Shown here one piece after another: positions 1 to 8,070 of a stretch of DNA of 52,522 nt (position 1 is its first letter; each line of letters opens with the position of its first letter). Origin of the DNA: Polyangiaceae bacterium (GTDB taxonomy: Bacteria; Myxococcota_A; Polyangia; Polyangiales; Polyangiaceae); the NCBI GenBank assembly GCA_025353725.1, contig JANXOF010000043.1, forward strand, positions 1 to 52,522, in the 5' to 3' direction. Made by a program: the position numbers and the translations under genes. The notes below the pieces were generated by a model, which saw nothing but the letters and a program-made list of their open reading frames with translations, did no database searches and had not been told where the DNA came from.

Positions 1-126
1 CGATGGGCTCGATGGGCTCGATGGGCTCGATGGGCTCGATGGGCTCGATGGGCTCGATGGGCTCGATGGGCTCGATGGGCTCGATGGGCTCGATGGGCTC
101 GATGGGCTCGATGGGCTCGATGGGCT
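1..126 (-). repeat. Perfect 9-bp tandem repeat, 14 copies, reaching the window edge
   Basis: Fourteen identical copies of cgatgggct occupy 1-126 and end at 127 where the sequence becomes cgctcgctt. In the minus-strand coiled-coil frame they encode (Glu-Pro-Ile)n. The copies show no third-position drift, which suggests recent expansion. The true copy number is unknown because the array continues beyond the window. Confidence 0.97.
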
Positions 127-1531
127 CGCTCGCTTCCGGCGCGATCGACGCCGACTTTGGGGGAGCAATCGATGCAAGCGTGAGCGGAGGGATCGTTCCC
201 GTGGTCTCCATCGGAGGTGGAGCAGACAGTTCTGCAGCTCCGCCGGCCGCCGCAGCCGGCCAGGACCCGGCGTGCGAAACCATCGCCTCCATGAGGTTGA
301 GTCCTGAAAACGCGCTGCCGGCGTCGGGCGGAAGAATCGAGCCGGTCCGCGTGGCGGAGAGTTCAGGCGCAGGCCCCACACGCGCGAGCGCGAGTGCAAT
401 GTCCTCGCGCAGTTGTACGAGGGCCTGCTCGAGCGCGGTTCGCGCGGACGATTCTACCTTTGCGACATGCTTGGCGCGGCCTTCGCGTCGAAGGGCAGCA
501 TCCAGCTCGAGGCTCAGGTTTGCTTCGCTCGTTCGCATGGCGTCGCGTTCGGCCTCGGCACGAGCGAGCGTCGCGCGCGTCGATTCAGCGGCCCGCTCGA
601 CGAAGTCAATTCGGTCGCGGGCGGTGGCGCGGTCGCGCGTGTTGTCCTCTTTCGCCTTCGCCACGTCGGCGTGGGCCCTCGAAAGCAGTTCACTGACTGT
701 TTCGGTCTCGTGACGAGAGCTTCGCAATTGCTCGCCAAGCGCCTTGGCTTCTTCTAGCGCGCTGGATGCATCGGTGCGTGCCGTCGCCGCGTCTGCGTGA
801 GCGATCGCGAGTTGTCCCGCGATGCGATCGAGCTCCGTCGCGCTGAGCGCTGCGGCTTCTTGCAGGGCCGCGGCCTCACCGCGCACGCGCGTCGCCTGCT
901 CGCCGACCAGAATCGCGTCTTGCTCAGCGACCTCCATCGCCTTCTTTGCGCCTTCGAGGTCGATGCGCGTTTTCTTGAGTTCCTCGGCCGTTTCTTCAGC
1001 GAGGTGGGCGAGCCCTTGGAGACGCGCGACCTCCAGGCCGAGCCGGGTCACTTCGGCGAGCGCGCCGCGCCCCGCGTCGCCGGCGGCGGCGAGTTCGTCG
1101 CGTTCTGCCCGCGCTACCTTCAGGTCGAGAAGCGAAGACTCGTGCATGTTGCGGAGAGACGCGGCTTCGGCTTCGGCAATGGCGAGCCGTGACTCGAGAT
1201 GCAAGGCCCGGTCGTTCGCACGCTCCGAACGGTCCATGGCGTCGGCGCGGTCGCGCCTCTGATCGTCCAGTGACTTCTCGACGGCCGTCGCCTGCTGATG
1301 GAGCTTCGCCAGCTCGCGGCGAAGGGAAACCAGTCCCGAGGCTGCGCTTTCGCCACTCCCGCCTCCGACCTTGACGACGTCAACGCGTGCGGACGTCGCG
1401 TCGTCGTCTGGCTCTGTACGGTCGTCGCGACGGGTTGGCGATGGCACTGAACTCGTGTTTTGCGAACCTTGGTAGGGCGCCTTCGCCGTTTCGACGGTCT
1501 CCCGAATCTGCGTTTTCTTAGGACCTTGCAT
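1..1531 (-). CDS. Coiled-coil protein, C-terminus cut by window edge
   Basis: Open minus-strand frame of 510 residues running off the left edge. The start is an ATG at 1531 with GGAGG five to nine bases upstream, and the first residues are MQGPKKTQIRETVE. After a low-complexity, charged N-terminal 70 residues there is a long stretch rich in Ala, Glu, Arg, Leu and Lys with heptad-like spacing (about residues 75-390, for example RRELAKLHQQATAVEKSLDD), which predicts an extended coiled coil. A Pro/Ala/Ser-rich linker follows, and then a perfect E-P-I tripeptide repeat that reaches the window end. There is no signal peptide or membrane segment, so it is probably a cytoplasmic structural or scaffold protein. 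No family is recognised. The gene is divergent from the kinase at 1838, so the two may share a control region. Coding status rests on the ribosome-binding site, the long open frame and coherent composition. Confidence 0.8.
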   Translation of the reverse strand, partial: MQGPKKTQIRETVETAKAPYQGSQNTSSVPSPTRRDDRTEPDDDATSARVDVVKVGGGSGESAASGLVSLRRELAKLHQQATAVEKSLDDQRRDRADAMDRSERANDRALHLESRLAIAEAEAASLRNMHESSLLDLKVARAERDELAAAGDAGRGALAEVTRLGLEVARLQGLAHLAEETAEELKKTRIDLEGAKKAMEVAEQDAILVGEQATRVRGEAAALQEAAALSATELDRIAGQLAIAHADAATARTDASSALEEAKALGEQLRSSRHETETVSELLSRAHADVAKAKEDNTRDRATARDRIDFVERAAESTRATLARAEAERDAMRTSEANLSLELDAALRREGRAKHVAKVESSARTALEQALVQLREDIALALARVGPAPELSATRTGSILPPDAGSAFSGLNLMEAMVSHAGSWPAAAAGGAAELSAPPPMETTGTIPPLTLASIAPPKSASIAPEASEPIEPIEPIEPIEPIEPIEPIEPIEPIEPIEPIEPIEPIEPI

Positions 1532-1837
1532 CGAACCTCCAACCGCCGCGCGGCCCGCCGTGTCAATGAGAGCACAGGGACGTGCAAACCGTCTGTTGTA
1601 GACTCATCCGGAGGCGGGAAATGCCGCTCCTGACGCCCTACGGCGGTCCGTCACCGTTTGGCTGTCTCTAGGAGCGTGTGGGAGAAGTGCTCCGTTAAAG
1701 TCCAAAATCTACGTCCTCAGCTGGGGGCGAAGAGGCGAGTCCTCAATGCGTAAAGGTTCACTTATGAACGCTACGTTTCATAAGTGAAACTCATCGAAAG
1801 CGAGGATCGAACCCCTCGTTGACCAGGCGAGGCGCAG
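1532..1837. other. Divergent intergenic region with operator-like inverted repeats
   Basis: This 306-base region separates the divergent coiled-coil gene and first kinase gene. It contains no supportable small gene. Its one clear structure is the inverted repeat at 1757-1788, listed separately. A sequence resembling a tRNA T-arm on the minus strand around 1795-1815 lacks the rest of a cloverleaf. Confidence 0.8.
1757..1788. promoter_or_regulatory. Perfect 12-bp inverted repeat built from two TTCAN4TGAA sites
   Basis: The left arm TTCACTTATGAA (1757-1768) and right arm TTCATAAGTGAA (1777-1788) are exact reverse complements separated by eight bases. Each arm is itself a small dyad, TTCA-N4-TGAA, and the two dyad centres lie 20 bp apart, about two helical turns. 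The motif is AT-rich against a GC-rich background and sits 50 bp upstream of the GTG start of the kinase. This layout fits a pair of operator sites for a dimeric helix-turn-helix regulator. A transcribed hairpin is the alternative. The binding protein is unknown. Confidence 0.55.
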
Positions 1838-4483
1838 GTGAAACTCTCCATCCTAAGTTCATCGATGGCGACGCTGCCCCCGGAAGACCTCTTACCCATT
1901 TTGGTGGCTGACCTTGCCGACGATGACGCCATCGAGATCCTCGATGCCGCCGCGTCGGACGGCTGCCAGATCTTCGTCCCGCTCGAGACGGCCCCGGTTA
2001 ACGCCTCGATGCACATGCTCGAAGTTCACTTGCCGAGCATGGCAGAGCCTCTCTTCTACCTCGCGCTCCCTCTCGGACCTCCAACGGAGGATGGCTTCCC
2101 GATGCGCATCCAACCGATGCCGGATGCGAAGCCCTCAGGCGCGGTAGCGTCGATTCCTCCTGGCTCACGAGGCGTCGTGCGCAGCCGACGCGCGACGACG
2201 AGCATGACGCTCAGCGCCAGCCATACGGCGGACCTGTCGCAGATGGCTTTTCTTCCAAGCGCTCCAGAGGACACCGTCATCGGGCGGGCGTTGGCGGGCG
2301 GAAAGCTCGTCATGGAGGCGCTCATCGGTCGCGGCGGGGTAGGTGCGGTTTACAAGGCACGGCATCGGGAGCTTCGCTTGTCCGTCGCGGTAAAAGTGCT
2401 CCACGAATCGTTTCAGCACGACATTGATTTTTGTCGTCGCTTCTACGCTGAAGCACTGGCTGCGAGTCGCCTCGACCATCCGAACATTACGCGCGTCATC
2501 GACTTCGGCCAGGAGCCGGATGGCCTGCTCTATTTGGCTATGGAATTTCTAGCAGGGGTTGAGTTACGCGCCGTGCTCACGAAAGAAGGACCGCTGCGAG
2601 CCTCGCGCATCGCGGAGGTGATGATGCAGACGTGCGCCGGGCTATCGCAGGCGCACGCCCGCGGGATCGTTCATCGAGACATTAAACCCGAGAACCTCGT
2701 CATCGTTCCCGGGCATGACGATGACGGTGAGCCGATCGAGGTCGTCAAAGTCTGTGACTTTGGCATTGCACAGCATCGCGCTCTTGTCAGTGCGGAGGAG
2801 GCCGGGATCGTCGCAGGCACACCAGAGTACATGTCACCCGAGCAGTGTCGCGGCGACGCCCTGGACGCTCGCAGCGACATTTACGCGTGCGGGGTCGTTC
2901 TCTACGAACTTGCGACCGGACAAGTTCCTTTCACGTCGGAGCGTCCGCAATCCCTTCTGAACAAACATCAATTCACGGAACCGACAGCGCCCTCGGCGGT
3001 GTTCCCCGGCGTCGACCCGCGCCTCGAGCGGATCATCCTTCGAGCCCTGTCGAAGGAGCCGGAAGATCGACCGCAGACCATGCGCGAGCTCCGCACGGAG
3101 TTGCGCGAGCTCCTTCCTCAGGGAGGGTCCGCGAAGGACTCGTCGGCGCATCGCGCGATGCCTAGGACCGCGCGGTCGGCGTATGACGAACCGGTCGAGA
3201 CGCCTGCCCCGTCCGCCGCGTCTTCGTCAGCCTCACGCGCGACGCCGAGCTCGCCTCGATCGGCTCCAAGGGAGCCTTCGGCGAGTCCTGCATGGCTCGA
3301 GCGTGGCCCAGTCTACGCCACGAGTGCCTATAGTACCTCGTTGCCGTCGGTCGACGACGCTCGGATCGCCATCGTTGCGCCGAAGGACGAAGCTGCCGAC
3401 GTGCTCGAACACGCGACCGAGGCTTGGCTTCGACACCTCGACCAAACGCGCGAGCCTGGCGCATTTACGCGGTCGGCACAAAGCGTCGAGTCGCTGCTTC
3501 GCGCGCTTGTGGCCGCCGGGGAAATGCAAACGCTGCGGATGGTGTCGACCGCGATGCGTGCCGTCTCGACGGAGAGCACGCAAGTCGTTGGGTCGCGCGC
3601 CCACACCAGCGCGACTCTCCTCCGCGTACTCGACGATCCTGCCGTTCTTCTCGGCGTGGCCGAGCACCTACTGAAGGGAAGCGAAAGTGCGCGCGACCAC
3701 GCGAGACATCTTCTCATCGATGCGGGCGTTGCCGGGGCGTATGGCCTTTACGGTGCGCGTGTAAAATTTGCGAGCGAGGCGACGACCCGCGGCGCGTTCA
3801 CGGTTGCCCTGAAAGAGTTTGGAGCGAAAGCGTGGCCCGTCGTGAGAGCGGCCCTCGAGAAGATCATCAGCCAAGACCAGTCTCAAAACCCCCGTACGAT
3901 GGAGCTCGCCGAAGACCTTTTGCTGTGCGTTCCCGTCGTGGGCGACGAGTCTGCGGGTCACCTTGTTGTGAGGTACTTACGCGTGGACGTCGCGGGGGTT
4001 TGCCGGGCGGCCACCGCGTCGATCGTGACGCTCTGGGGAGATCGAGCCAAGCCACTTCTCGTCGGCATGCTTCAAAGCAAAGACGACGTCGTACGAATCG
4101 CAGGCATAGCGGGTCTTCGGCAGCTCGACGGTATCGACGAGCATGTTGTGTCTCGGCTTCAAGCGATCTTACTGCGCCGCCTGCCCGCGGGAGAGGAGGT
4201 TCGCGCGGCGGCGGCCGTCGTCCTCGGGCACGTCCAACCGACGGCGCGCCAGCCTGCGATATCGCTCCTCGTGCAGTTGGTGACACCCCAACGCGATGGG
4301 CTTGTTGCCGTCCGGGTGTCACCGGAACATTCTCCTCCATTCTCGAGGGAGGACGCCGTGACCGTAGCGAGCGCGCGGGCGCTTTTGGTGCTCGGCGGCT
4401 TGACGTACCGAGGGCTCGTTGCCGAGCGCGCCAAGCGAAGTCATGAGGCTCTGCGCGCGCAGCTCACCAAGTTGCTTGCCTAA
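1838..4483 (+). CDS. Ser/Thr protein kinase with PilZ-like N-terminus and HEAT-like C-terminus
   Basis: Hanks-type kinase of 881 residues. The catalytic domain spans about residues 155-420: glycine loop GRGGVG at 164-169, ATP lysine K186 in VAVKVLH, catalytic HRDIKPEN with D281, DFG at 307-309 and the activation-segment GTPEYMSPEQ. The first 95 residues (GCQIFVPLE..., LEVHLPS, LFYLALPLG) resemble the myxobacterial PilZ-like fold, but this is a weak call. After a Ser/Pro/Ala-rich linker (about 430-510), residues 530-880 form helical repeats (VLLGVAEHLLKGSE, PLLVGMLQSKDDVVRIAGIAGLRQL) typical of HEAT-type scaffolds. The GTG start at 1838 follows GAGG; an internal ATG at 1865 has a poorer ribosome site. 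No membrane segment is visible, so it is likely soluble. Its 3' end overlaps the convergent kinase-receiver gene by 20 bases. Confidence 0.93.
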   Translation: MKLSILSSSMATLPPEDLLPILVADLADDDAIEILDAAASDGCQIFVPLETAPVNASMHMLEVHLPSMAEPLFYLALPLGPPTEDGFPMRIQPMPDAKPSGAVASIPPGSRGVVRSRRATTSMTLSASHTADLSQMAFLPSAPEDTVIGRALAGGKLVMEALIGRGGVGAVYKARHRELRLSVAVKVLHESFQHDIDFCRRFYAEALAASRLDHPNITRVIDFGQEPDGLLYLAMEFLAGVELRAVLTKEGPLRASRIAEVMMQTCAGLSQAHARGIVHRDIKPENLVIVPGHDDDGEPIEVVKVCDFGIAQHRALVSAEEAGIVAGTPEYMSPEQCRGDALDARSDIYACGVVLYELATGQVPFTSERPQSLLNKHQFTEPTAPSAVFPGVDPRLERIILRALSKEPEDRPQTMRELRTELRELLPQGGSAKDSSAHRAMPRTARSAYDEPVETPAPSAASSSASRATPSSPRSAPREPSASPAWLERGPVYATSAYSTSLPSVDDARIAIVAPKDEAADVLEHATEAWLRHLDQTREPGAFTRSAQSVESLLRALVAAGEMQTLRMVSTAMRAVSTESTQVVGSRAHTSATLLRVLDDPAVLLGVAEHLLKGSESARDHARHLLIDAGVAGAYGLYGARVKFASEATTRGAFTVALKEFGAKAWPVVRAALEKIISQDQSQNPRTMELAEDLLLCVPVVGDESAGHLVVRYLRVDVAGVCRAATASIVTLWGDRAKPLLVGMLQSKDDVVRIAGIAGLRQLDGIDEHVVSRLQAILLRRLPAGEEVRAAAAVVLGHVQPTARQPAISLLVQLVTPQRDGLVAVRVSPEHSPPFSREDAVTVASARALLVLGGLTYRGLVAERAKRSHEALRAQLTKLLA

Positions 4484-6032
4484 ACGTACGCGCGGCTCTC
4501 GGCATCGCGTCCGCTCGCGCGTTCTGGGGGCGTATCGTCCTCCGAATCACCCCTTCGACGTCGTCGGCATTCACGGGCTTGAGAAGAAAAGCATCCGCCC
4601 CGAGGGCTGCGAGTTGCTCCCAGTCACGTGGTCCACCGGCCGCGGTCAGGACGATAATGGGCGTGTGCGTTGAGCTTTCGGCTTCGCGAATCAAGCGCGT
4701 AAGCCGTGCGCCGTCGACGTGCGGCATTCGGAGATCCGCGAGCACAACGGAGTACGGATGTTTTTGGAAAGCCTCAAAAGCTGATTCACCGTCGCGAAAT
4801 TCGTCAATCGCCGCGGTTGGAAACCGCTCCCTCAAAGAGGATACAATGACCGTGCGCCAATCATCATCATCGTCGGCTATTAGAATTCTCTCGGGCTCTC
4901 GCTTACCCTTGTAAGCGGACATGACTGCCGCACGAAAGGCGGCGACGTCGGCGAAACGCTTCCGGGGATCCTTCGCGAGTGCCTTTAGGATCACGTCGTC
5001 GAAGCCCTGAGGAAGGGAGGCGCGACGGCTGCTCGGAGGCACGGGCTCATTTAGGATATGCTGCGACAGCACGTTCATGTCCGTCAATCCGACAAAGGGC
5101 GGAAGGCCGGTAAAGAGCTCGAAAGCGATGCAGCCGAGGGCGTAAAGGTCGCGGCTGCGAGCAAACTCTGGTGCTTCATCTTCGCCAAGTGCGGCCTCCG
5201 GCGCCATATAGGATGCGCTTCCTACGATTGCGTTACCGCGTGTTGTCGCGTCAAGAATCCTTGCGACACCGAGGTCGCCGACGGCGACGCGAAAGGACCG
5301 ATCGATAAGAAGATTCGACGGCTTTAAGTCGCGGTGCACGGTACTCGTGGCATGAATCGCTTCGACGCCGAGGCAGGCTTGCTCGAGGATGTGTGCGGCC
5401 TCGTCAAGATCCGGAAACGTACCGCTCGGTCTCGCCCGAAGCCATTGGTCTACGGTTTTTCCGTCGATGTACTCCATCACGAAATAAGGAGCCTCCTCGT
5501 GCTCGCCGAATGCAAAAACGGAGAGCACGTTCCTGTGACCCACACGGGCCATCGCGCGTGCTTCATCGTGGAAAAATCGACGCATCTCGGGAAGCGCGAA
5601 GAGCTCGGGTTTGATGAACTTAATGGCCACATGGCGATCGAGTCGCTCATCGGTGGCAAGCGCGACGCACCCCATGCCGCCAAAACCGAGGGCTCGTTCA
5701 ATGCGATACGCGTGGTCGACAAGCGCGCCGACTCGTAGCCCGATGGCGCTCAGTGGGTCGAAAACTGCGCTTTGGGTTGCCGAATCGCTCGGGCCCGACG
5801 CGCCGCAGAAACCGCGTCGCTCGGCCCGCGTGGTGATCCATTCCTCGACGGTGGCGAGGGGGTCTCCGGCGCTTTGAATCGCAAGGTCCGTTGCGATCGG
5901 AGAAGCGCGGGATGCGGCGGGCGAGCTTACCGGTCCCGACGCCGCGGCGGGCATGCTTGGTCGCGTCTCTCCGACGAAGCAAGTGGCACTCGCGGCTGTG
6001 TGGCGGGCTTCAAACCGACTGCGTCGTTCCAT
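4464..6032 (-). CDS. Ser/Thr protein kinase fused to a response-regulator receiver domain
   Basis: A 522-residue protein joining two signalling modules. Numbered from the ATG at 6032, the kinase domain covers about 105-370: GFGGMG (116-121), lysine in VAIKFIK, HRDLKPSN, and GSASYMAPEA. The metal-binding DFG motif is DLG here (VAVGDLGVAR). The receiver domain (about 386-510) begins ILIADDDDDW, has its phosphoacceptor in VVLADLRMPHVDG, the conserved threonine in VLTAAG and lysine in LLKPVNADD, so it appears phosphorylatable. The frame extends upstream to a TTG at 6125, but the ATG at 6032 has GGAG at the right distance and is preferred. The protein likely couples Ser/Thr phosphorylation to an unidentified histidine kinase. 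It is convergent with, and overlaps by 20 bases, the kinase at 1838. Confidence 0.92.
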   Translation of the reverse strand: MERRSRFEARHTAASATCFVGETRPSMPAAASGPVSSPAASRASPIATDLAIQSAGDPLATVEEWITTRAERRGFCGASGPSDSATQSAVFDPLSAIGLRVGALVDHAYRIERALGFGGMGCVALATDERLDRHVAIKFIKPELFALPEMRRFFHDEARAMARVGHRNVLSVFAFGEHEEAPYFVMEYIDGKTVDQWLRARPSGTFPDLDEAAHILEQACLGVEAIHATSTVHRDLKPSNLLIDRSFRVAVGDLGVARILDATTRGNAIVGSASYMAPEAALGEDEAPEFARSRDLYALGCIAFELFTGLPPFVGLTDMNVLSQHILNEPVPPSSRRASLPQGFDDVILKALAKDPRKRFADVAAFRAAVMSAYKGKREPERILIADDDDDWRTVIVSSLRERFPTAAIDEFRDGESAFEAFQKHPYSVVLADLRMPHVDGARLTRLIREAESSTHTPIIVLTAAGGPRDWEQLAALGADAFLLKPVNADDVEGVIRRTIRPQNARADAMPRAARTFRQATW

Positions 6033-6272
6033 GACCGCTCCGACTGCGTCTAGAGTTAGCAAGGACAGCGTGCGACGTCCCCGCACCGATTCGCGCGTCA
6101 AGCGATGGAGCACCCTGCGTGCCAACGAAGGGGCCGTCGGTTCTGTCGTTCTGTCGAGTGAATCACCGTGATCGCTAGGCCGTGCCTTTGGCGGCGCAAC
6201 CTTGCGTGCCGTGACTGCTCATGAATGTCACGCAAGAGGTCTCTCGCCGCGGCGGACTCCACGCCGTCGTGG

Positions 6273-7184
6273 CTAGAGCGCCTTACCCATCGCGGCGAAG
6301 CCTTTGTCGACATACATCGTTGTTCCGGTGATTCCGGCCCCGAGCGGACTCGCGAGGAAGGCGGCAACGGCCCCTACTTCGCGCGCTTCGAGGGCCTCGG
6401 GAAGCGGAGAGTTTAGTTTACAGTAGGTTATCATTTCGCCAATGAACCCAATCGCGCTCGCCGCGCGAGACGCAAGGGGACCCGCACTGATGCAGTTGAC
6501 GCGATGGCCCCACTTTCGTCCTGCCTCGAAGGCGAGCACGCGCGTGTCGCTCTCGAGGGCGGCTTTCGCTGAGCTCATTCCGCCGCCGTATCCTGGGATG
6601 ACGCGCTCGCTTGCGATGTACGACAAAGAGACGAACGACCCTCCCTTACGCATGATTGGGCCGAAGCGCTGGACCATTGAGACGTTTGAGTACGCACTCA
6701 CGCCGACCGCGCCGAGGTAGCCCTTTCGGCTCGTCTCTAGAAGCGCATGTTTGACCTCCGAGCCGTTGGCCAGAGAGTGGACAACGATGTCCACGCACGC
6801 GTCACCAAAGTCTGCTTTGAGCCGCTCCACAGAGCCTTGAATGCTCACGTCGCCGTGCTCTTTGTAGCGTTTGTTCTCGCGTATCTCATCGGGCATATCC
6901 GACTCGGTGTCGAACTCTGCATCGAACGGGTAAATCCGCTCGAAGCTCATCTTCGAGCCGCCGGTCTCGCTGGACGCGCCGGGCGCGTTGCCCATCGTGA
7001 GGGATTCGTCGAGCTTGCCGCGGCGGAGAAGTGTCTGGAAAATGCCTAGTGCAGGCGGCCATGTACCGACGCAGACAGACGCGCCAGCCTCGGCGAGCGA
7101 TTTCGCGATGGCGAACCCGAAGCCGCCGTCGTCCGCCACGCCTGCCACGAAGGCTCGTTTGCCTGTCAGGTCGATGCTCAGCAT
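6273..7184 (-). CDS. fabI: Enoyl-[acyl-carrier-protein] reductase, plastid/chlamydial type
   Basis: 303-residue NADH-dependent enoyl-ACP reductase, which performs the last reductive step of each fatty-acid elongation cycle. It shows the SDR Rossmann start ([21 protein letters not shown]) and the segments [42 protein letters not shown] followed by [20 protein letters not shown], and [16 protein letters not shown]. These match the long FabI class of plant plastids and chlamydiae, which carry an extra loop and are about 40 residues longer than the E. coli enzyme. The active-site tyrosine and the lysine of SSAKAAL are present. ATG at 7184 is preceded by AGGG. It lies 59 bases downstream of the helical protein gene on the same strand, so the two may be co-transcribed. 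Confidence 0.95.
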   Translation of the reverse strand: MLSIDLTGKRAFVAGVADDGGFGFAIAKSLAEAGASVCVGTWPPALGIFQTLLRRGKLDESLTMGNAPGASSETGGSKMSFERIYPFDAEFDTESDMPDEIRENKRYKEHGDVSIQGSVERLKADFGDACVDIVVHSLANGSEVKHALLETSRKGYLGAVGVSAYSNVSMVQRFGPIMRKGGSFVSLSYIASERVIPGYGGGMSSAKAALESDTRVLAFEAGRKWGHRVNCISAGPLASRAASAIGFIGEMITYCKLNSPLPEALEAREVGAVAAFLASPLGAGITGTTMYVDKGFAAMGKAL

Positions 7185-7243
7185 GGCCCTACTCTTCGCG
7201 CGGTTCAGCGTTTGAGTCGACGAAAAAGTGAGGGCGCTCGGAG

Positions 7244-7888
7244 CTAGGCAGCCTTCTTTTCAGCGGCAAGCTCGGTTAAGAGTTCGTCGAGAGAGTCGCT
7301 CAGCGCGGCGGCGACTCGCCGCGGTACGGCCTTCGTTTCGCCCAGCAGATCTCTAAGTTTAGTGGCCGCTGACTTGATGTCTTTCCTCTCTTTGGTCATT
7401 TTGTCGCCGTCGCTGACAGGAAAAAGCGAGTCCTTGTAGAGGCGAGCGACCGTGGCCATCGGTACGCCCTCGTCCAGGACCTTCTTGCGGACCTCCCCCA
7501 TGGTCTCTTCCGAGACCGTCGGCTCGACCTCGTTGCGCTCTTCCGCGCGCCGCAAAAAGTCGATCGCTTGGTAGCTCGGGAGATGTCCTGCAAGCGGGTC
7601 GCGACGCAGCACCTCAGGGGCGCTCTTGTGCAAGAACATATAAGAGCCCGTCAGCTTCTCGACTGTGTCCATTCGGAGCTTCAACTCAGCCTTCGCATAG
7701 GACTCAAGCGAATCATAACCCCAACGCTCCCACGTTTTTCCTCGCTTGATTTCGCTCAATGCTTCGCCGAGCTGAAGCCAGCTCGATTTGAAGCGGCGCG
7801 TGCGACGCAGCAGTTCGACGCGCTCGGGGTCGTCTGCGAACTGCTCTTCGAGGGCTTCGAGGGCGCGGTCGACGTTGGTCTGGTCCAT
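7244..7888 (-). CDS. Helical protein of unknown function
   Basis: 214-residue protein starting [20 protein letters not shown] at the ATG at 7888. The frame is open upstream to 8119, but that part is Pro/Ser-rich and unlike coding sequence of neighbouring genes, so the internal ATG is chosen. It is charged and predicted almost entirely helical, with a central block ([40 protein letters not shown]) that looks like a compact helical DNA-binding or protein-interaction domain, and a C-terminal helix ending AAEKKAA. No family is recognised with confidence. The ribosome site is weak. It sits upstream of fabI and downstream of the cardiolipin synthase gene, all on the minus strand, separated from the latter by about 180 bases containing three DnaA-box-like 9-mers. 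Confidence 0.75.
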   Translation of the reverse strand: MDQTNVDRALEALEEQFADDPERVELLRRTRRFKSSWLQLGEALSEIKRGKTWERWGYDSLESYAKAELKLRMDTVEKLTGSYMFLHKSAPEVLRRDPLAGHLPSYQAIDFLRRAEERNEVEPTVSEETMGEVRKKVLDEGVPMATVARLYKDSLFPVSDGDKMTKERKDIKSAATKLRDLLGETKAVPRRVAAALSDSLDELLTELAAEKKAA

Positions 7889-7947
7889 CTGGAGTTTTGG
7901 ATACGAGGGGTACCGCAAACACGCAAGCGCCCACCTTGGGGGAGGGG

Positions 7948-8033
7948 TGTGGAGAAGGGGGGAACACGTGGGGAGTGGATGTGGAAAACAGGCCTGCGGG
8001 CTCGGGACATACGTGCTTTTGTCCTGTGGAGAG
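7948..8033. promoter_or_regulatory. Cluster of three DnaA-box-like 9-mers
   Basis: TGTGGAGAA (7948-7956), TGTGGAAAA (7980-7988) and TGTGGAGAG (8025-8033) lie in the same orientation upstream of the helical protein gene. They resemble TGTGGATAA, the complement of the DnaA box, each with one or two mismatches. No AT-rich unwinding element or dnaA/dnaN gene is nearby, so an origin is not claimed; a DnaA-regulated promoter is possible. Confidence 0.3.
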
Positions 8034-8070
8034 AAAATCGAACGCGGTCCTAGGCGAGAGGCTCCCGAGC

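Noticed and set aside
3-713. Plus-strand ORF encoding a Met-Gly-Ser repeat protein
   Set aside because: It is the antisense of the coiled-coil gene, which has a ribosome site and coherent coiled-coil composition; the MGS repeat is a by-product of the 9-bp array.
1790-1820. Minus-strand tRNA T-arm-like sequence (GGGGTTCGATCCTCG)
   Set aside because: No matching acceptor, D or anticodon arms at the expected distances.
7948-8033. Chromosomal replication origin
   Set aside because: Only three imperfect boxes, no AT-rich unwinding region and no dnaA, dnaN or gyr genes nearby.
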